The position numbers and the translations under genes were made by a program. DNA of 64,000 bases, from the NCBI GenBank assembly GCA_001898645.1, contig MKUQ01000010.1, forward strand, positions 62,001 through 126,000. Direction: 5' to 3'. Shown piece by piece: positions 8,424-18,594 of the stretch; positions within the stretch are counted from its first letter, which is position 1, and each line of letters starts with the position of its first letter. Source of the DNA: Burkholderiales bacterium 70-64. Lineage in GTDB: Bacteria > Pseudomonadota > Gammaproteobacteria > Burkholderiales > Burkholderiaceae_E. Under the pieces are notes generated by a model. That model worked only from the letters and a program-made list of their open reading frames with translations. It had not been told where the DNA came from and did no database searches.

Positions 8424-9797
8424 ATGATCAGGCTGTTCAATCACTACCTGTCGCTTCGCGTCCTGCTGCTGACGCTGATCGAGGCGATGGTCCTGTTCCA
8501 GTCGATGGTTCTCGGCTTCGAGATCCGCTTCCTGGACCAGTCGCTGCCGCTGCCGGTGCTCGAGGCCGGCCTGTTCACGGCGGTCATGCTGCTGATGATG
8601 ACCGGCCTGGGCCTGTACGACACGCAGGCCGAGCCGTTCCGCACCACCGTCCAGCGGCTCATCGTCGCCTACAGCCTCTCGCTGATGGTGATGAGCGTGG
8701 TCTTCTACCTCTTCCCCGACACCTACGTCGGGCGCGGAGTATTCGCCGTCACCTCGGTGTTCGCAGTGGCCGGCGTGCTGGTGATCCGCGTGATGTTCTT
8801 CCGCGTCACCGATATCGGGCTGCCCAAGCGCCGCGTGATGGTGCTCGGCAACGGCGAGGATGCCGAGCAGACCATCCGCTTCCTGCACGACGGCGGGCGC
8901 GGCCGCACCATCCAGTACGCCGGGCTGTATCCGGTGGTGGCCGAGCGCGACACGCCCGAGGGCGAGCGCCGCTTCGACCACGAGCATCTCCTGCGCACCG
9001 TCAAGGACCTGCGCGTCTCGGAGATCGTGCTCGCGGTGCGCGAGCGCCGCGGCGGCGTGCTGCCGCTGCGCCAGCTGCTCGACTGCAAGCTCAAGGGCGT
9101 GCGGGTGATGGACCTCACCTCGTTCTACGAGCGCGAGATGGGCGTGCTCAAGATCGACAACCTGCGCGCCAGCTGGCTGATCTTCAGCCAGGGCTTCGAG
9201 CAGGGGCTGCTGCGCGACATGATCAAGCGCTCGTTCGACGTCGCGGTGAGCCTGATCCTGCTCACGCTGGCGCTGCCCGTGCTGCTGCTGGCGATACTGG
9301 CCGTCGTCCTGGAGAGCGGCAGGCCGGTGTTCTACCGCCAGGAGCGGGTCGGCCAGGGTGGCCGGCCGTTCACGATCATGAAGCTGCGCACCATGGTGCA
9401 GGATGCCGAGAAGGACGGCCAGCCGCGCTGGGCCGGCCAGAACGATGCACGCATCACGGTCGTGGGCCGCATCCTGCGGCGCACCCGCATCGACGAGCTG
9501 CCGCAGCTCTTCAACGTGCTGCGCGGCGACATGAGCTTCGTGGGCCCGCGCCCGGAACGGCCGTTCTTCGTGCGTCATCTCCTCGAAGACATCCCCTATT
9601 ACGACGTGCGCCACAGCGTCAAGCCCGGCATCACCGGCTGGTCGCAGGTGCGCTATCCGTACGGTGCTTCGGTGGAAGACTCGCTCGCCAAGCTGCAGTA
9701 CGACCTCTACTACGTGAAGAACCATTCCCTGTTCCTCGACCTGTTGATCCTCGTCGATACGGTGCAGGTGGTGCTGCTGGGCAAGGGGGCGCGGTAA
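8424..9797 (+). CDS. XrtA-system undecaprenyl-phosphate sugar phosphotransferase
   Basis: A 457-residue polyisoprenylphosphate hexose-1-phosphate transferase that would start the repeat unit by moving a sugar phosphate onto undecaprenyl phosphate. It has about four N-terminal membrane segments (residues 10-130), a nucleotide-binding-like soluble region starting VMVLGNGEDAEQ, a further membrane segment near residues 270-300 (SFDVAVSLILLTLALPVLL) and the catalytic domain with FYRQERVGQGG, MKLRTM, RIDELPQLFNVLRGDMSFVG and RPERPFF. Full length matches the subfamily tied to PEP-CTERM/exosortase loci. The ATG at 8424 is the natural start; the frame is open far upstream but that part is noncoding. 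PrsK follows six bases later. Confidence 0.93.
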   Translation: MIRLFNHYLSLRVLLLTLIEAMVLFQSMVLGFEIRFLDQSLPLPVLEAGLFTAVMLLMMTGLGLYDTQAEPFRTTVQRLIVAYSLSLMVMSVVFYLFPDTYVGRGVFAVTSVFAVAGVLVIRVMFFRVTDIGLPKRRVMVLGNGEDAEQTIRFLHDGGRGRTIQYAGLYPVVAERDTPEGERRFDHEHLLRTVKDLRVSEIVLAVRERRGGVLPLRQLLDCKLKGVRVMDLTSFYEREMGVLKIDNLRASWLIFSQGFEQGLLRDMIKRSFDVAVSLILLTLALPVLLLAILAVVLESGRPVFYRQERVGQGGRPFTIMKLRTMVQDAEKDGQPRWAGQNDARITVVGRILRRTRIDELPQLFNVLRGDMSFVGPRPERPFFVRHLLEDIPYYDVRHSVKPGITGWSQVRYPYGASVEDSLAKLQYDLYYVKNHSLFLDLLILVDTVQVVLLGKGAR

Positions 9798-9803
9798 CGC
9801 GCG

Positions 9804-11891
9804 ATGGATCCGCGCGCGCTGGGCATCGCCGGCTTCGCGGCCGCCGCCGCCGCGTGGCTGCTTCTGGCCGGGCTGCTCATGGCCAGGGGCACCGGAGGCC
9901 GCCACGGCCGCCTGCTGCTGGCCGCGATGCTGATGCAGGTCGCCTGGGCGGGCACGATGGCGCTCGCCCTGGTGCCGATCGGCGCGGCAGTGGTGGGCGC
10001 GGGCATCGCCGAGGCCTTGCGCAGCCTGGCCTGGGTGGTCTTCCTGCTGCAGCTCATTCCGGCCGAGGCGCGAGGCGTCGCCGGCGCCGACGAATCCAGC
10101 GAACGCAACCGCCTGGTCGCGCTGGTCGCGGTGGTGGCGCTGGCGGCCGCCTCGATCGCCGTCGACTTCCTCGGCGCCGGCCTGCACCTGGTCTTCGGGA
10201 CCAAGACGCTGCTGGCGGTCGCCGGCCTGGTCGGCCTCGAGCAGGTCTACCGCAATACGCCGAACGCGCGCCGCTGGGCGCTGAAGTTCATGGCCATCGC
10301 CCTGGCGGCGATGTTCGGCTTCGACCTGCTCATGTACAGCGATGCGATGCTCTACGCGCGCATGAACGGTGCGTGGTGGATCAGCCGCGGCTTCGCCAAC
10401 GCACTGCTGGTGCCCCTGATGGCGGTGACCGTGGCGCGCAACCCGCAATGGAAGCTCGACATCAGCGTGTCGCGCCACGTGGTGTTCCATTCGGCCGCGC
10501 TGTTCGGCGCCGGAGCCTACCTGGTGCTGGTGGCCGCCGGCGGCTACTACATCCGTTACTTCGGCGGGGCGTGGGGCGAGATCGCGCAGGCGCTGGTGGT
10601 GTTCGGCGCGGTGGTCGGCCTGCTGGTGGTGCTGATGTCCGGCTCGATCCGGGCGCGGCTGCGCGTGTTCCTGTCCAAGCACTTCTTTTCGTACCGCTTC
10701 GACTATCGCGACGAATGGCTGCGGCTCGCCCGCACGCTCGCCGAGGGCGACAGCGCCGAGGGTGACGCCCAGGACCTGCCGAGCCGTGCCGTGCGCGCCC
10801 TGCTGCGGCCGGTGGAGAGCCCGGGCGGCGGCCTGTGGCTGCGCGAAGGCGACGCCTACTGCTTCGCCGCCGGCGTGCGGCATCGCGGCGCGCGGCCGTC
10901 TGTCCCCGCCGATGCCCCGCTGGTGGCCTTCCTGCGCGATCGCGACTGGGTGATCGAGATCGACGAATGGCGCGCGCACCCCGAGCGCTACGACGGCCTG
11001 CCCATCCCGACGGAGCTGCATGCCCAGGGCGAAGCCTGGATGATCGTGCCCCTGCCGCTCGGCGCCGAACTGCTCGGCTTCATGGTGCTGGCGCGCCCGC
11101 TGGCGCCGCTGGTGGTCGACTGGGAGGTGCGCGATCTCCTCAAGACGGCGGGCCGCCAGGCCGCCAGCTACCTCGGCGTGCAGCGCGCGGTCGAGGAGCT
11201 GGTGCAGGCGCGCCAGTTCGAATCGTTCAACCGCATGTCGGCCTTCGTCGTGCACGACCTGAAGAACCTGGTCGCGCAGCTCGGCCTGATGACGAAAAAT
11301 GCGCAGCGCCACCGCGACAACCCCGAATTCCAGGCCGACATGCTGGCCACCGTCGAAAACGTCATGGAACGGATGCAGGGACTTCTGCTCCAATTGCGTG
11401 CCGGCGCGCGCCCCGTCGAGCAGCCTGTGGCCGTGCCCCTGGCCGACGCCCTGGCGCAGGCGGTGGCGATCAAGCGCGGACTGCGTCCCGAGCCCTCGAT
11501 CGAGCTCGACGATGCGGTGGCGCAACGCTCGGTGCTCGCGCACCGCGACCGCCTGGAGCGCGTGATCGGCCATCTGGTGCAGAACGCGGCCGAGGCGAGC
11601 GGGCCGTCGGGCATGATCCGGGTTCGGGCGCGCCGCGACGGCAGCGACGCGCTGATCGAAGTGGAGGACAACGGCAAGGGCATGAGCGAGGACTTCGTAC
11701 GCAGCAGACTGTTTCGCCCCTTCGTCTCGACCAAGGCGCACGGCATGGGCATCGGCACCTTCGAGAGCCGCGAGTACGTGCGCGAGCTCGGTGGCTCGCT
11801 CGACGTGGAGAGCCGCGAGGGGGTGGGCACCGTGTTCCGGATCCGGCTGCCGCTGAGCGGCGGCGACGCACCCTTGGCCGCAGGGGCATGA
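9804..11891 (+). CDS. prsK: PEP-CTERM system sensor histidine kinase PrsK
   Basis: A 695-residue membrane sensor kinase. The first 290 residues hold about eight hydrophobic segments, followed by a GAF-like region (about residues 335-460), the phosphoacceptor helix with His484 in FVVHDLKNLVAQL, and an ATPase domain with HLVQNAAEAS (N box), VEDNGKGMS (G1) and a GMGIGTFESREYV segment. This order matches PrsK, which in family-level knowledge is encoded with exosortase A and pairs with PrsR. The stop (TGA) and the prsR ATG are adjacent, so the two are translationally coupled. The signal sensed is unknown. Confidence 0.95.
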   Translation: MDPRALGIAGFAAAAAAWLLLAGLLMARGTGGRHGRLLLAAMLMQVAWAGTMALALVPIGAAVVGAGIAEALRSLAWVVFLLQLIPAEARGVAGADESSERNRLVALVAVVALAAASIAVDFLGAGLHLVFGTKTLLAVAGLVGLEQVYRNTPNARRWALKFMAIALAAMFGFDLLMYSDAMLYARMNGAWWISRGFANALLVPLMAVTVARNPQWKLDISVSRHVVFHSAALFGAGAYLVLVAAGGYYIRYFGGAWGEIAQALVVFGAVVGLLVVLMSGSIRARLRVFLSKHFFSYRFDYRDEWLRLARTLAEGDSAEGDAQDLPSRAVRALLRPVESPGGGLWLREGDAYCFAAGVRHRGARPSVPADAPLVAFLRDRDWVIEIDEWRAHPERYDGLPIPTELHAQGEAWMIVPLPLGAELLGFMVLARPLAPLVVDWEVRDLLKTAGRQAASYLGVQRAVEELVQARQFESFNRMSAFVVHDLKNLVAQLGLMTKNAQRHRDNPEFQADMLATVENVMERMQGLLLQLRAGARPVEQPVAVPLADALAQAVAIKRGLRPEPSIELDDAVAQRSVLAHRDRLERVIGHLVQNAAEASGPSGMIRVRARRDGSDALIEVEDNGKGMSEDFVRSRLFRPFVSTKAHGMGIGTFESREYVRELGGSLDVESREGVGTVFRIRLPLSGGDAPLAAGA

Positions 11892-13247
11892 ATGGCTGAC
11901 GAACGCCCGATCCTGCTGATGGTCGAGGACGACATCGGTCTGCAGAAGCAGATGCGCTGGTCGTTCGACCGCTTCAACGTGATGTTCGCCGTCGACCGCG
12001 AAACGGCGCTGGCCATGCTGCGCCGCCACGAGCCCCAGGTGGTCACCCTCGATCTCGGGCTGCCCCCGGATGCCGACGGCACCTCCGAGGGCTTCGCCAC
12101 CCTGCAGGGGATCCTCGCCGCCGCGCCGGCCACCAAGGTGATCGTGCTCACCGGCCAGAACGACCGGGCCAACGCGCTCAAGGCGATCGCCCTGGGCGCC
12201 TACGACTTCTTCGCCAAGCCGTTCGAGGCCGAGCTGTTGGGCACGGTCATCGACCGTGCCTACCGGCTGGCCGACCTGGAGCGCGAGAACCGCGAGCTGC
12301 TCGCCCGCCAGACCTCCGAAACCCCGCTCGACGGCCTGCTCACCCGCGATCCGGCCATGATCAAGCTGTCCCGCCAGATCGAGCGCCTGGCGCCGACCCG
12401 GGCCACGGTGCTGCTGCTGGGCGACTCGGGAACCGGCAAGGAAGTGCTGGCGCGCGCGCTGCACCAGCTCTCGCCGCGGCGCGACAAGCGGTTCGTGGCG
12501 ATCAACTGCGCGGCGATCCCCGAGACCCTGCTCGAATCCGAGCTGTTCGGCCACGAGAAAGGCGCCTTCACCGGGGCGGTCAAGCAGACCCAGGGCAAGA
12601 TCGAGGTCGCCGACGGGGGCACGCTGTTCCTCGACGAGATCGGCGACCTGCCCCTTGCGCTGCAGGCCAAGCTGCTGCGCTTCCTGCAGGAACGCACCAT
12701 CGAGCGCATCGGCGGGCGCGCCGAGATCACGGTGGACGTGCGCGTGGTGTGCGCCACCCACCGCAACCTGCGCGAGCGCATCGCCGAAGGGGCGTTCCGC
12801 GAAGACCTCTTCTACCGGCTGAGCGAGATCGTGGTCACCATCCCGCCGCTGCGCGAGCGCGCCGGCGACGCCGCGCTGCTGGCGCACGCCTTCGTGCAGC
12901 GCTTCGCCCGTCAGAACGGCCGCGAGCGCCTCGTGCTCGGCGAAGATGCGCTCGATGCCATCGCGCACCACGACTGGCCAGGTAACGTGCGCGAGCTCGA
13001 GAACTGCATCAAGCGCGCCGTCATCATGGCCGACGGCAACACCATCGGCGCGGCCGACCTCGGACTGCAGCCGGTCGAGGACGACCCGCCGGCGTTCAAC
13101 CTGCGCCAGGTGCGCGAAGAAGCCGAACGCCAGGCGGTGCTCAAGGTCATGGCGCGCGTGGACGGCAACGTCGCGCGCGCCGCCGATCTGCTCGGCATCA
13201 GCCGCCCGACGCTGTACGATCTACTGAACCGCTTCGGGCTGCGCTGA
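11892..13247 (+). CDS. prsR: PEP-CTERM system sigma-54 response regulator PrsR
   Basis: A 451-residue NtrC-type activator. It has a receiver domain with the likely phosphoacceptor Asp54 ([10 protein letters not shown]), an AAA+ domain with Walker A GDSGTGKE at residues 177-184 and the sigma-54 contact loop GAFTGA at 224-229, and a C-terminal Fis-type helix-turn-helix ([20 protein letters not shown]). The intact GAFTGA loop means it should activate RNA polymerase holding RpoN. The matching -24/-12 candidate in this window is at 19538-19551, before the export genes. It sits directly after its kinase prsK and before prsT. Confidence 0.96.
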   Translation: MADERPILLMVEDDIGLQKQMRWSFDRFNVMFAVDRETALAMLRRHEPQVVTLDLGLPPDADGTSEGFATLQGILAAAPATKVIVLTGQNDRANALKAIALGAYDFFAKPFEAELLGTVIDRAYRLADLERENRELLARQTSETPLDGLLTRDPAMIKLSRQIERLAPTRATVLLLGDSGTGKEVLARALHQLSPRRDKRFVAINCAAIPETLLESELFGHEKGAFTGAVKQTQGKIEVADGGTLFLDEIGDLPLALQAKLLRFLQERTIERIGGRAEITVDVRVVCATHRNLRERIAEGAFREDLFYRLSEIVVTIPPLRERAGDAALLAHAFVQRFARQNGRERLVLGEDALDAIAHHDWPGNVRELENCIKRAVIMADGNTIGAADLGLQPVEDDPPAFNLRQVREEAERQAVLKVMARVDGNVARAADLLGISRPTLYDLLNRFGLR

Positions 13248-13282
13248 TGGCGCCCCGGCCGCGGTCACCGGAGACTCCCGTG

Positions 13283-16090
13283 ATGAAGCACCCCGCCCCT
13301 CTTGCGTCTCTCCTGGCGCGCCCCCTCGCGCATACCTTTGCGCGCCCCCTTCTCGCCTCGCTGATCGTGGTCGCCTTCAGCGCCTGTTCGGGCACCGAGA
13401 AACCCGAGGCCCTGATGGCCAAGGCCCAGGCATCGCTCGCCGCCTCCGACCCGAAGGCGGCCGAGATCCACCTGAAGAACCTGCTCCAGGAAGACGAGAA
13501 CAACGCCGAGGCGCGCTTCCTGCTGGCCAGCATCGCGCAGAAGGCGGGCGACCTGCGCTCGGCCGAGAAGGAATACCGGCGTGCCCGCGAGCTGGGCTTC
13601 GACCGCAACAAGGTCGACCCGCCGCTGCTCGAGACCATGTACCGGCTGGGCGAAATGAAGGAGATCGTCGAGGAGTCGCGCAGCCTCGCCCTCTCCGACC
13701 CGCAGGCCCAGGCGCAGGCCCTGACCACGGTGGGCAATGCCCACATCCGCCTCGCGCAGCCGGCCGAGGCGCGCAAGGCGTTCGCCGACGCGCTGGCCGC
13801 CCGGGCCGACTACGTGCCGGCACAGGTCGGCGCGGCCACCGTCAAGGCGATCGACGACCGCCCCGGCGCGCACGCCGCGGTCGACGCGATCCTCCAGCGC
13901 TCGCCCGACTCCGTCGAGGCGCTCACGCTCAAGGGCGACCTCGAGCTGGCCGACCGCAAGCTCGAAGCCGCCCGCACGCTCTACCGCAAGGTCGCCGAGC
14001 TCTCCCCCGGCAACCCCGAGACGCTCGTCCGGGTGGTCTCGGTGTCGCTCGAGCTGCACGACCTCGAGGGCGCCAGGAAGGACTACGAGGCGTTGCGCAA
14101 GGCCGCGCCCGGCTCGCCCATCACCCTGTACCTGCACGCAGTGATCGAGGCGCAGGCGAACAACACCAGCGCGGCGCGCGACGCGGTGCAGGAGGCGCTG
14201 CGGCTCGCCCCCGAGTACATGCCGGCAGTCACGCTGGCTGCGGGCCTGAACCTCTCGCTCGGTTCGCTCGAGCAGGCCGAGCGCTACGCGCGCATGGTCA
14301 TCGAGCGCACGCCCGACAACCCGCTGGGTTATCGCGTGCTGGGGGCCACCTACCTGCGCATGAACCAGCCCGACCGCGCGCTCGAAGCGGTGCGCCCGGC
14401 GCTGAATCGCCGCCCCGACGATCCGGTCGTCCTGTCCATCGCCGGCGAGGCGGCGCTGAAGCTGAACGACCCGAACAGCGCGGCCGCCTACTTCGAGCGC
14501 GCCTCCAAGGTCAATCCCGCGGACGCGCGCTCGCGCACCGGCGTGGCGCTGTCTCACCTGGCCTCGGGCGATCGCGCACGCGCCATCAGCGAGCTCGAGC
14601 AGGCGGTCGAGCTCGACTCGAACAACCTGCAGGCCGACGTGGCCCTGGTGATGGCGCAGGTGCGCGACCGCCAGTACGACAAGGCGCTCGCCGCGGTCGC
14701 GCGCATGGAGAAGAAGGCGCCCAAGAACCCGATGCCGTCGACGCTGCGCGGGGCGGTGCTCTCGGCCAAGGGCGACCTCAAGGGCGCGCGCGCGGCCTTC
14801 GAGAAGGCGCTGCAGATCGATCCGGCCTTCTATCCGGCCGCCGCCAACCTGGCCGCCTTCGACCTGCGCGACAAGCGCCCGGGCGATGCGCGCCAGCGCT
14901 ATGAAGCCATCCTCGCCAAGGACCCGAAGAATTCCCAGGCCGCGGTGGCGCTCGCCGCCCTCACCGCCAGCACCGGCGGCAGCCGCGAACAGGTGCTCGC
15001 CGACCTGAAGAAGGCGCGCGAAGCCAACGCCGATGCGGTGCTGCCCATCCTCGCCACCGCGCGCTACCTGATCGAGACCAACACCCCGAAAGACGCGATC
15101 CCGATGCTGCAGGAAGCGGCCAATCGCAACCCCGAGAACACCCAGATCCTCGACGTGCTCGCCAACGCCTTCATCCGCTCCGACCAGCGCGGGCAGGCGA
15201 TCTCCACCTGGGAAAAGATCCTGCGGATCAATCCCAAGGCGGCCGCGGCGCAGTTCCGCATCGGCGAGGCGCAAATGGCCGGAGGCGATCGCGACGCCGC
15301 CCTGGCGAGCTTCCGCAAGGCCGCCGAGATCGCCCCCGGCACGGTCGAGCCCCAGGTCGGTATGGCCCTGGTCCTGCAGCAGCAGGGCAAGAAGGACGAG
15401 GCGATGCGCATCGCCACGCAGATGCAGTCCGACGCCAAGCTGAAGCTGGCCGGCATCGTCCTCGAAGGCGACCTGCTCGCGGCCGACAGCAAGTTCGCGC
15501 AGGCGAGCGAACGCTACCGCGCCGCCTTCACGATGCAGCGGTCGATGCAGATCGGCACCAAGGTCCATCGCGCACTGCTCGCGGCCAAGCGCGAGACGGA
15601 CGCCGACGCCTTCCTGCGCGACTGGATCCGCGCCGAGCCCGCCAACCTGCCGCTGCGCCTGTACGCCGGCGAATCGGAAACGATGCGCAAGCGCTGGAAG
15701 GAAGCCTTCGACCAGTACGCGGTGGTGCTCGAGAAGGAGCCCGGCAACGCGCTCGCGCTCAACAACGGCGCCTGGGCCCTGCACCAGCTCAAGGATGCAC
15801 GTGCGCTCGATTACGCGCGCCGGGCCTACGAAGCGGTGCCCAAGTCGGCGTCGATCGCCGATACCTACGGGGTCATCCTTTCCGAGCGCGGCGATCGCAA
15901 GGGCGTCGAGATGCTGCGCCAGGCCGTCGAGCTGGCGCCCAACAATCCGCAGCTCCGTCTGCACCTGGCCGAGGCGCTCGTGCGCGCCGACGACAAGACC
16001 GGCGCCAGGACGCAGATCGACGAGCTGCTCAAGGCCACGCCGAGCGGCGAGATCGCCGACGCGGCACGGGCGCTGCAAGCGAAGCTGTAA
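13283..16090 (+). CDS. prsT: PEP-CTERM system TPR-repeat lipoprotein PrsT
   Basis: A 935-residue protein made almost wholly of tetratricopeptide repeats behind a lipoprotein signal peptide; the lipobox Cys is residue 35 (VAFSAC). Repeats with the A...Y...G....A pattern run to the C-terminus, for example in GAFEKALQIDPAFYPAAANLAA-like units. The family is found with prsK/prsR in exosortase A loci and probably acts as a scaffold at the envelope. I chose the ATG at 13283 because of a GGAG nine bases upstream (13270-13273) and a good signal peptide; the frame is open from 13247, overlapping prsR. The stop is one base from the stop of the convergent epimerase gene. Confidence 0.94.
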   Translation: MKHPAPLASLLARPLAHTFARPLLASLIVVAFSACSGTEKPEALMAKAQASLAASDPKAAEIHLKNLLQEDENNAEARFLLASIAQKAGDLRSAEKEYRRARELGFDRNKVDPPLLETMYRLGEMKEIVEESRSLALSDPQAQAQALTTVGNAHIRLAQPAEARKAFADALAARADYVPAQVGAATVKAIDDRPGAHAAVDAILQRSPDSVEALTLKGDLELADRKLEAARTLYRKVAELSPGNPETLVRVVSVSLELHDLEGARKDYEALRKAAPGSPITLYLHAVIEAQANNTSAARDAVQEALRLAPEYMPAVTLAAGLNLSLGSLEQAERYARMVIERTPDNPLGYRVLGATYLRMNQPDRALEAVRPALNRRPDDPVVLSIAGEAALKLNDPNSAAAYFERASKVNPADARSRTGVALSHLASGDRARAISELEQAVELDSNNLQADVALVMAQVRDRQYDKALAAVARMEKKAPKNPMPSTLRGAVLSAKGDLKGARAAFEKALQIDPAFYPAAANLAAFDLRDKRPGDARQRYEAILAKDPKNSQAAVALAALTASTGGSREQVLADLKKAREANADAVLPILATARYLIETNTPKDAIPMLQEAANRNPENTQILDVLANAFIRSDQRGQAISTWEKILRINPKAAAAQFRIGEAQMAGGDRDAALASFRKAAEIAPGTVEPQVGMALVLQQQGKKDEAMRIATQMQSDAKLKLAGIVLEGDLLAADSKFAQASERYRAAFTMQRSMQIGTKVHRALLAAKRETDADAFLRDWIRAEPANLPLRLYAGESETMRKRWKEAFDQYAVVLEKEPGNALALNNGAWALHQLKDARALDYARRAYEAVPKSASIADTYGVILSERGDRKGVEMLRQAVELAPNNPQLRLHLAEALVRADDKTGARTQIDELLKATPSGEIADAARALQAKL

Positions 16091-16091
16091 A

Positions 16092-17192
16092 TCAGGAGCC
16101 CACGTACCAGCCGATCGACTCGGCCAGCCCCTCGTCGACCCGATGCGTCGGCGCGTAGCCCAGCACCGCGCGCGCGCGTCCGATGTCGGCGAGCGAATGG
16201 CGCACGTCGCCGGAGCGGAAGTCGCGAAAGCGCGGCGCGGCGCCCGCCACCTTCGCCGCCAGCGTCGGATCGTGCGCGCCCATGGCGCGGCGGATCGCCT
16301 CGAACAGCTCGAGCAGCGTGGTGCGTTCGCCCACCGCCACGTTGAACACCTGGTGCGGCGCGGGCAGCGCCGCGGCGAGCGCCGCGCGCAGGTTCGCCTG
16401 CACCGCGTTGGCCACGTAGCAGAAGTCGCGGCTGGTCAGGCCGTCGCCGTTGATCCACACCGGCTCACCGGCGATCAGCGAGGCGACCCAGCGCGGCACC
16501 ACCGCCGCGTAGGCCCCCTCGGGATCCTGGCGCGGCCCGAACACGTTGAAGTAGCGCAGGCCCACGCAGGTCATGCCGTAGACGCGCGCCCAGGTGTCGG
16601 CGAACAGCTCGTCGGCCGCCTTGGTGGCGGCATAGGGCGAGAGCACGCGCCCCGTGCGGTCCTCGACCTTGGGCAGCGCCTCGTGGTCGCCGTACACCGA
16701 GCTCGAGGAGGCGTAGACGAAGCGGGCCACGCCCGCTTCACGCGCGGCCTCGAGCAGCTTCACGAAGCCGTCGACGTTGGCCGCGCACGAGCGCAGCGGC
16801 TGCTCGATCGAGCGCGGCACCGAGCCGAGCGCCGCCTGGTGCAGCACCGCGTCGACGGCACCGGCGCCGCCTCCCGGTGCGACGGCCAGCGCATCGCGGC
16901 ATGCGGCCAGGTCGGAGACGTCGCCCTCGACGAAGCGGAAACGCGCCCACGCGTCCTCGCCCACCGCCTCGCGCACTTCCTCGAGATTGCGCCGGAAGCC
17001 GGTGGCGAAGTTGTCCAGCCCCACCACCCGCTGGCCCGCGCGCAGCAGCGTCTCGACCAGGTTGGAACCGATGAAGCCGGCCGCGCCGGTGACCAGCCAG
17101 CGCCGCGGCGCGCCCGCCAGCAGGGCCGCCTCGATGCGCCTGGCCTCCGCAGCCGGGCCCGCGGCCGCCCCCCCCCGCGTCACAGCCGCCAC
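16092..17192 (-). CDS. NAD-dependent UDP-N-acetylhexosamine C4 epimerase (WbpP/TviC type)
   Basis: A 366-residue short-chain dehydrogenase/reductase of the extended class. It has the Rossmann motif TGAAGFIG at residues 35-42, the Ser cluster ASSSSVYG at about 161-168, and the catalytic YAATK with Tyr187 and Lys191. Similarity to WbpP/TviC, including [18 protein letters not shown], suggests interconversion of UDP-GlcNAc (or its uronate) and UDP-GalNAc (or its uronate). It overlaps the upstream dehydrogenase gene by 13 bases on the same strand, as in wbpO-wbpP and tviB-tviC pairs. Together they would supply UDP-GalNAc uronate. Exact substrate is inferred, not shown. Confidence 0.85.
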   Translation of the reverse strand: MAAVTRGGAAAGPAAEARRIEAALLAGAPRRWLVTGAAGFIGSNLVETLLRAGQRVVGLDNFATGFRRNLEEVREAVGEDAWARFRFVEGDVSDLAACRDALAVAPGGGAGAVDAVLHQAALGSVPRSIEQPLRSCAANVDGFVKLLEAAREAGVARFVYASSSSVYGDHEALPKVEDRTGRVLSPYAATKAADELFADTWARVYGMTCVGLRYFNVFGPRQDPEGAYAAVVPRWVASLIAGEPVWINGDGLTSRDFCYVANAVQANLRAALAAALPAPHQVFNVAVGERTTLLELFEAIRRAMGAHDPTLAAKVAGAAPRFRDFRSGDVRHSLADIGRARAVLGYAPTHRVDEGLAESIGWYVGS

Positions 17193-18460
17193 AGGCGCAG
17201 CCCGGCCGCGCCGACCGCCTTCGGATCGAAGGCTGCCTTCACGTCGGCGAACACGGCGCCGCGGGCCGCCTTCGCCGCGATCGCGGCGAGCCCCAGCTCG
17301 CGATACCGGGCGTGCGACACCGCCGCGACGACCGCCATCGCCTCGGGCAGCCGTTCCCAGGGCGTGAGAGTGACGCCGTATTCATGGCGCGCCTCGTCGG
17401 CGTCGGCGATCGGGTCGTGGATGTACACCTTCGCGCCATAGCTCTCGAGCTCGCGCACCACGTCGATCACCTTGGAGTTGCGCAGGTCGGGCACGTCTTC
17501 CTTGAACGTGAGCCCGAGCACCACCACCGGCGCGTCCTTCACCGGGAAACCTGCGGCGATCATCTCCTTGACCGTGCGCTGCGCGATGAACGCGCCCATG
17601 CCGTCGTTGATGCGCCGCCCGGCCAGGATCACCTGGGGGTGGTAGCCGAGCATCTCGGCCTTGTGGGTGAGGTAGTACGGATCGACCCCGATGCAGTGCC
17701 CGCCGACCAGCCCCGGACGAAACGGCAGGAAGTTCCATTTGGTGCCCGCGGCCCGCAGCACCTCCTGCGTGTCGATGCCCACGCGATCGAAGATCAGCGC
17801 CAGCTCGTTGACCAGGGCGATGTTCAGGTCGCGCTGGGTGTTCTCGATCACCTTGGCCGCCTCGGCCACCTTGATGCTGCTCGCCTTGTGCACGCCGGCC
17901 GCGACCACCGTCGCGTACAGCGCCGCGATCCGATCGAGGGTGTCGGCATCGTCGCCCGAGACCACCTTGATGATGCGCGCGAGGGTGTGCTCCTTGTCGC
18001 CGGGATTGATCCGCTCGGGCGAATAGCCGACATGGAAATCGCGCCGCCACGAGAGATCGGAGGCGCGCTCGAGCACCGGAATGCACACCTCCTCGGTGGC
18101 GCCCGGGTAGACCGTCGATTCGTAGACCACGATCGCGCCGCGCTTCATGTGCCCCCCGACCGTCTCGCTGGCCGATACCAGAGGAGAAAAGTCGGGATTG
18201 TGGCCGGCATCGACCGGCGTGGGCACTGCCACGATCACGAAATCGGCCCTTGCCAGGTCCTTGGGATCGTGAGTGAAGGCGAGCTTCCCGGCGGCCTCGA
18301 ACTGTTCGCGGGAAACTTCCCCGGTCGGATCTTCATGGCGACGGAAATGATCGATCTTCGTCGAGGAAAGGTCGTAGCCGATCGTCTCGAAGACCCTGCC
18401 GAACTCCACGGCCAGGGGCAAACCGACATATCCGAGACCGACAACTGCAACGATGCTCAT
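17180..18460 (-). CDS. UDP-N-acetylhexosamine 6-dehydrogenase (WbpO/TviB type)
   Basis: A 426-residue nucleotide sugar dehydrogenase that oxidises C6 of a UDP-N-acetylhexosamine to a carboxylate using two NAD+. It has an N-terminal Rossmann fold ([14 protein letters not shown]), the [10 protein letters not shown] segment, the active-site Cys256 in [12 protein letters not shown] and a C-terminal domain with [17 protein letters not shown]. The overall pattern matches WbpO/TviB rather than UDP-glucose dehydrogenase. It runs against the rest of the locus, overlaps the epimerase gene by 13 bases and is divergent from the lytic transglycosylase gene. The product carries the carboxyl group that the amidotransferases and ligases of the locus could modify. 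Confidence 0.88.
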   Translation of the reverse strand: MSIVAVVGLGYVGLPLAVEFGRVFETIGYDLSSTKIDHFRRHEDPTGEVSREQFEAAGKLAFTHDPKDLARADFVIVAVPTPVDAGHNPDFSPLVSASETVGGHMKRGAIVVYESTVYPGATEEVCIPVLERASDLSWRRDFHVGYSPERINPGDKEHTLARIIKVVSGDDADTLDRIAALYATVVAAGVHKASSIKVAEAAKVIENTQRDLNIALVNELALIFDRVGIDTQEVLRAAGTKWNFLPFRPGLVGGHCIGVDPYYLTHKAEMLGYHPQVILAGRRINDGMGAFIAQRTVKEMIAAGFPVKDAPVVVLGLTFKEDVPDLRNSKVIDVVRELESYGAKVYIHDPIADADEARHEYGVTLTPWERLPEAMAVVAAVSHARYRELGLAAIAAKAARGAVFADVKAAFDPKAVGAAGLRLWRL

Positions 18461-18594
18461 GGTTGGATGCCGAAACGGGGAAAATGGGAGGAACTTCGAA
18501 GCCTACGATGGAGCACCGAAAGGCGGCAGGAATTTATTCATGGCTCCCCGGGCCTGCGATCTTACAATACGGGGCTCGTATTCGAGGACACGCG

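Noticed and set aside
8235-12971. A 1578-codon open frame on the - strand opposite the sugar transferase, prsK and prsR.
   Set aside because: It is the antisense shadow of three clear genes in very G+C-rich DNA; its translation is His/Gln/Arg/Ala-rich with no recognisable domain.
13265-16078. A 937-codon - strand frame opposite prsT.
   Set aside because: It mirrors prsT almost exactly and has the low-complexity composition of an antisense frame.
18463-18594. A 44-residue N-terminal extension of the lytic transglycosylase.
   Set aside because: It would push the signal peptide inside the protein; GAGGA before ATG 18595 supports the shorter form.
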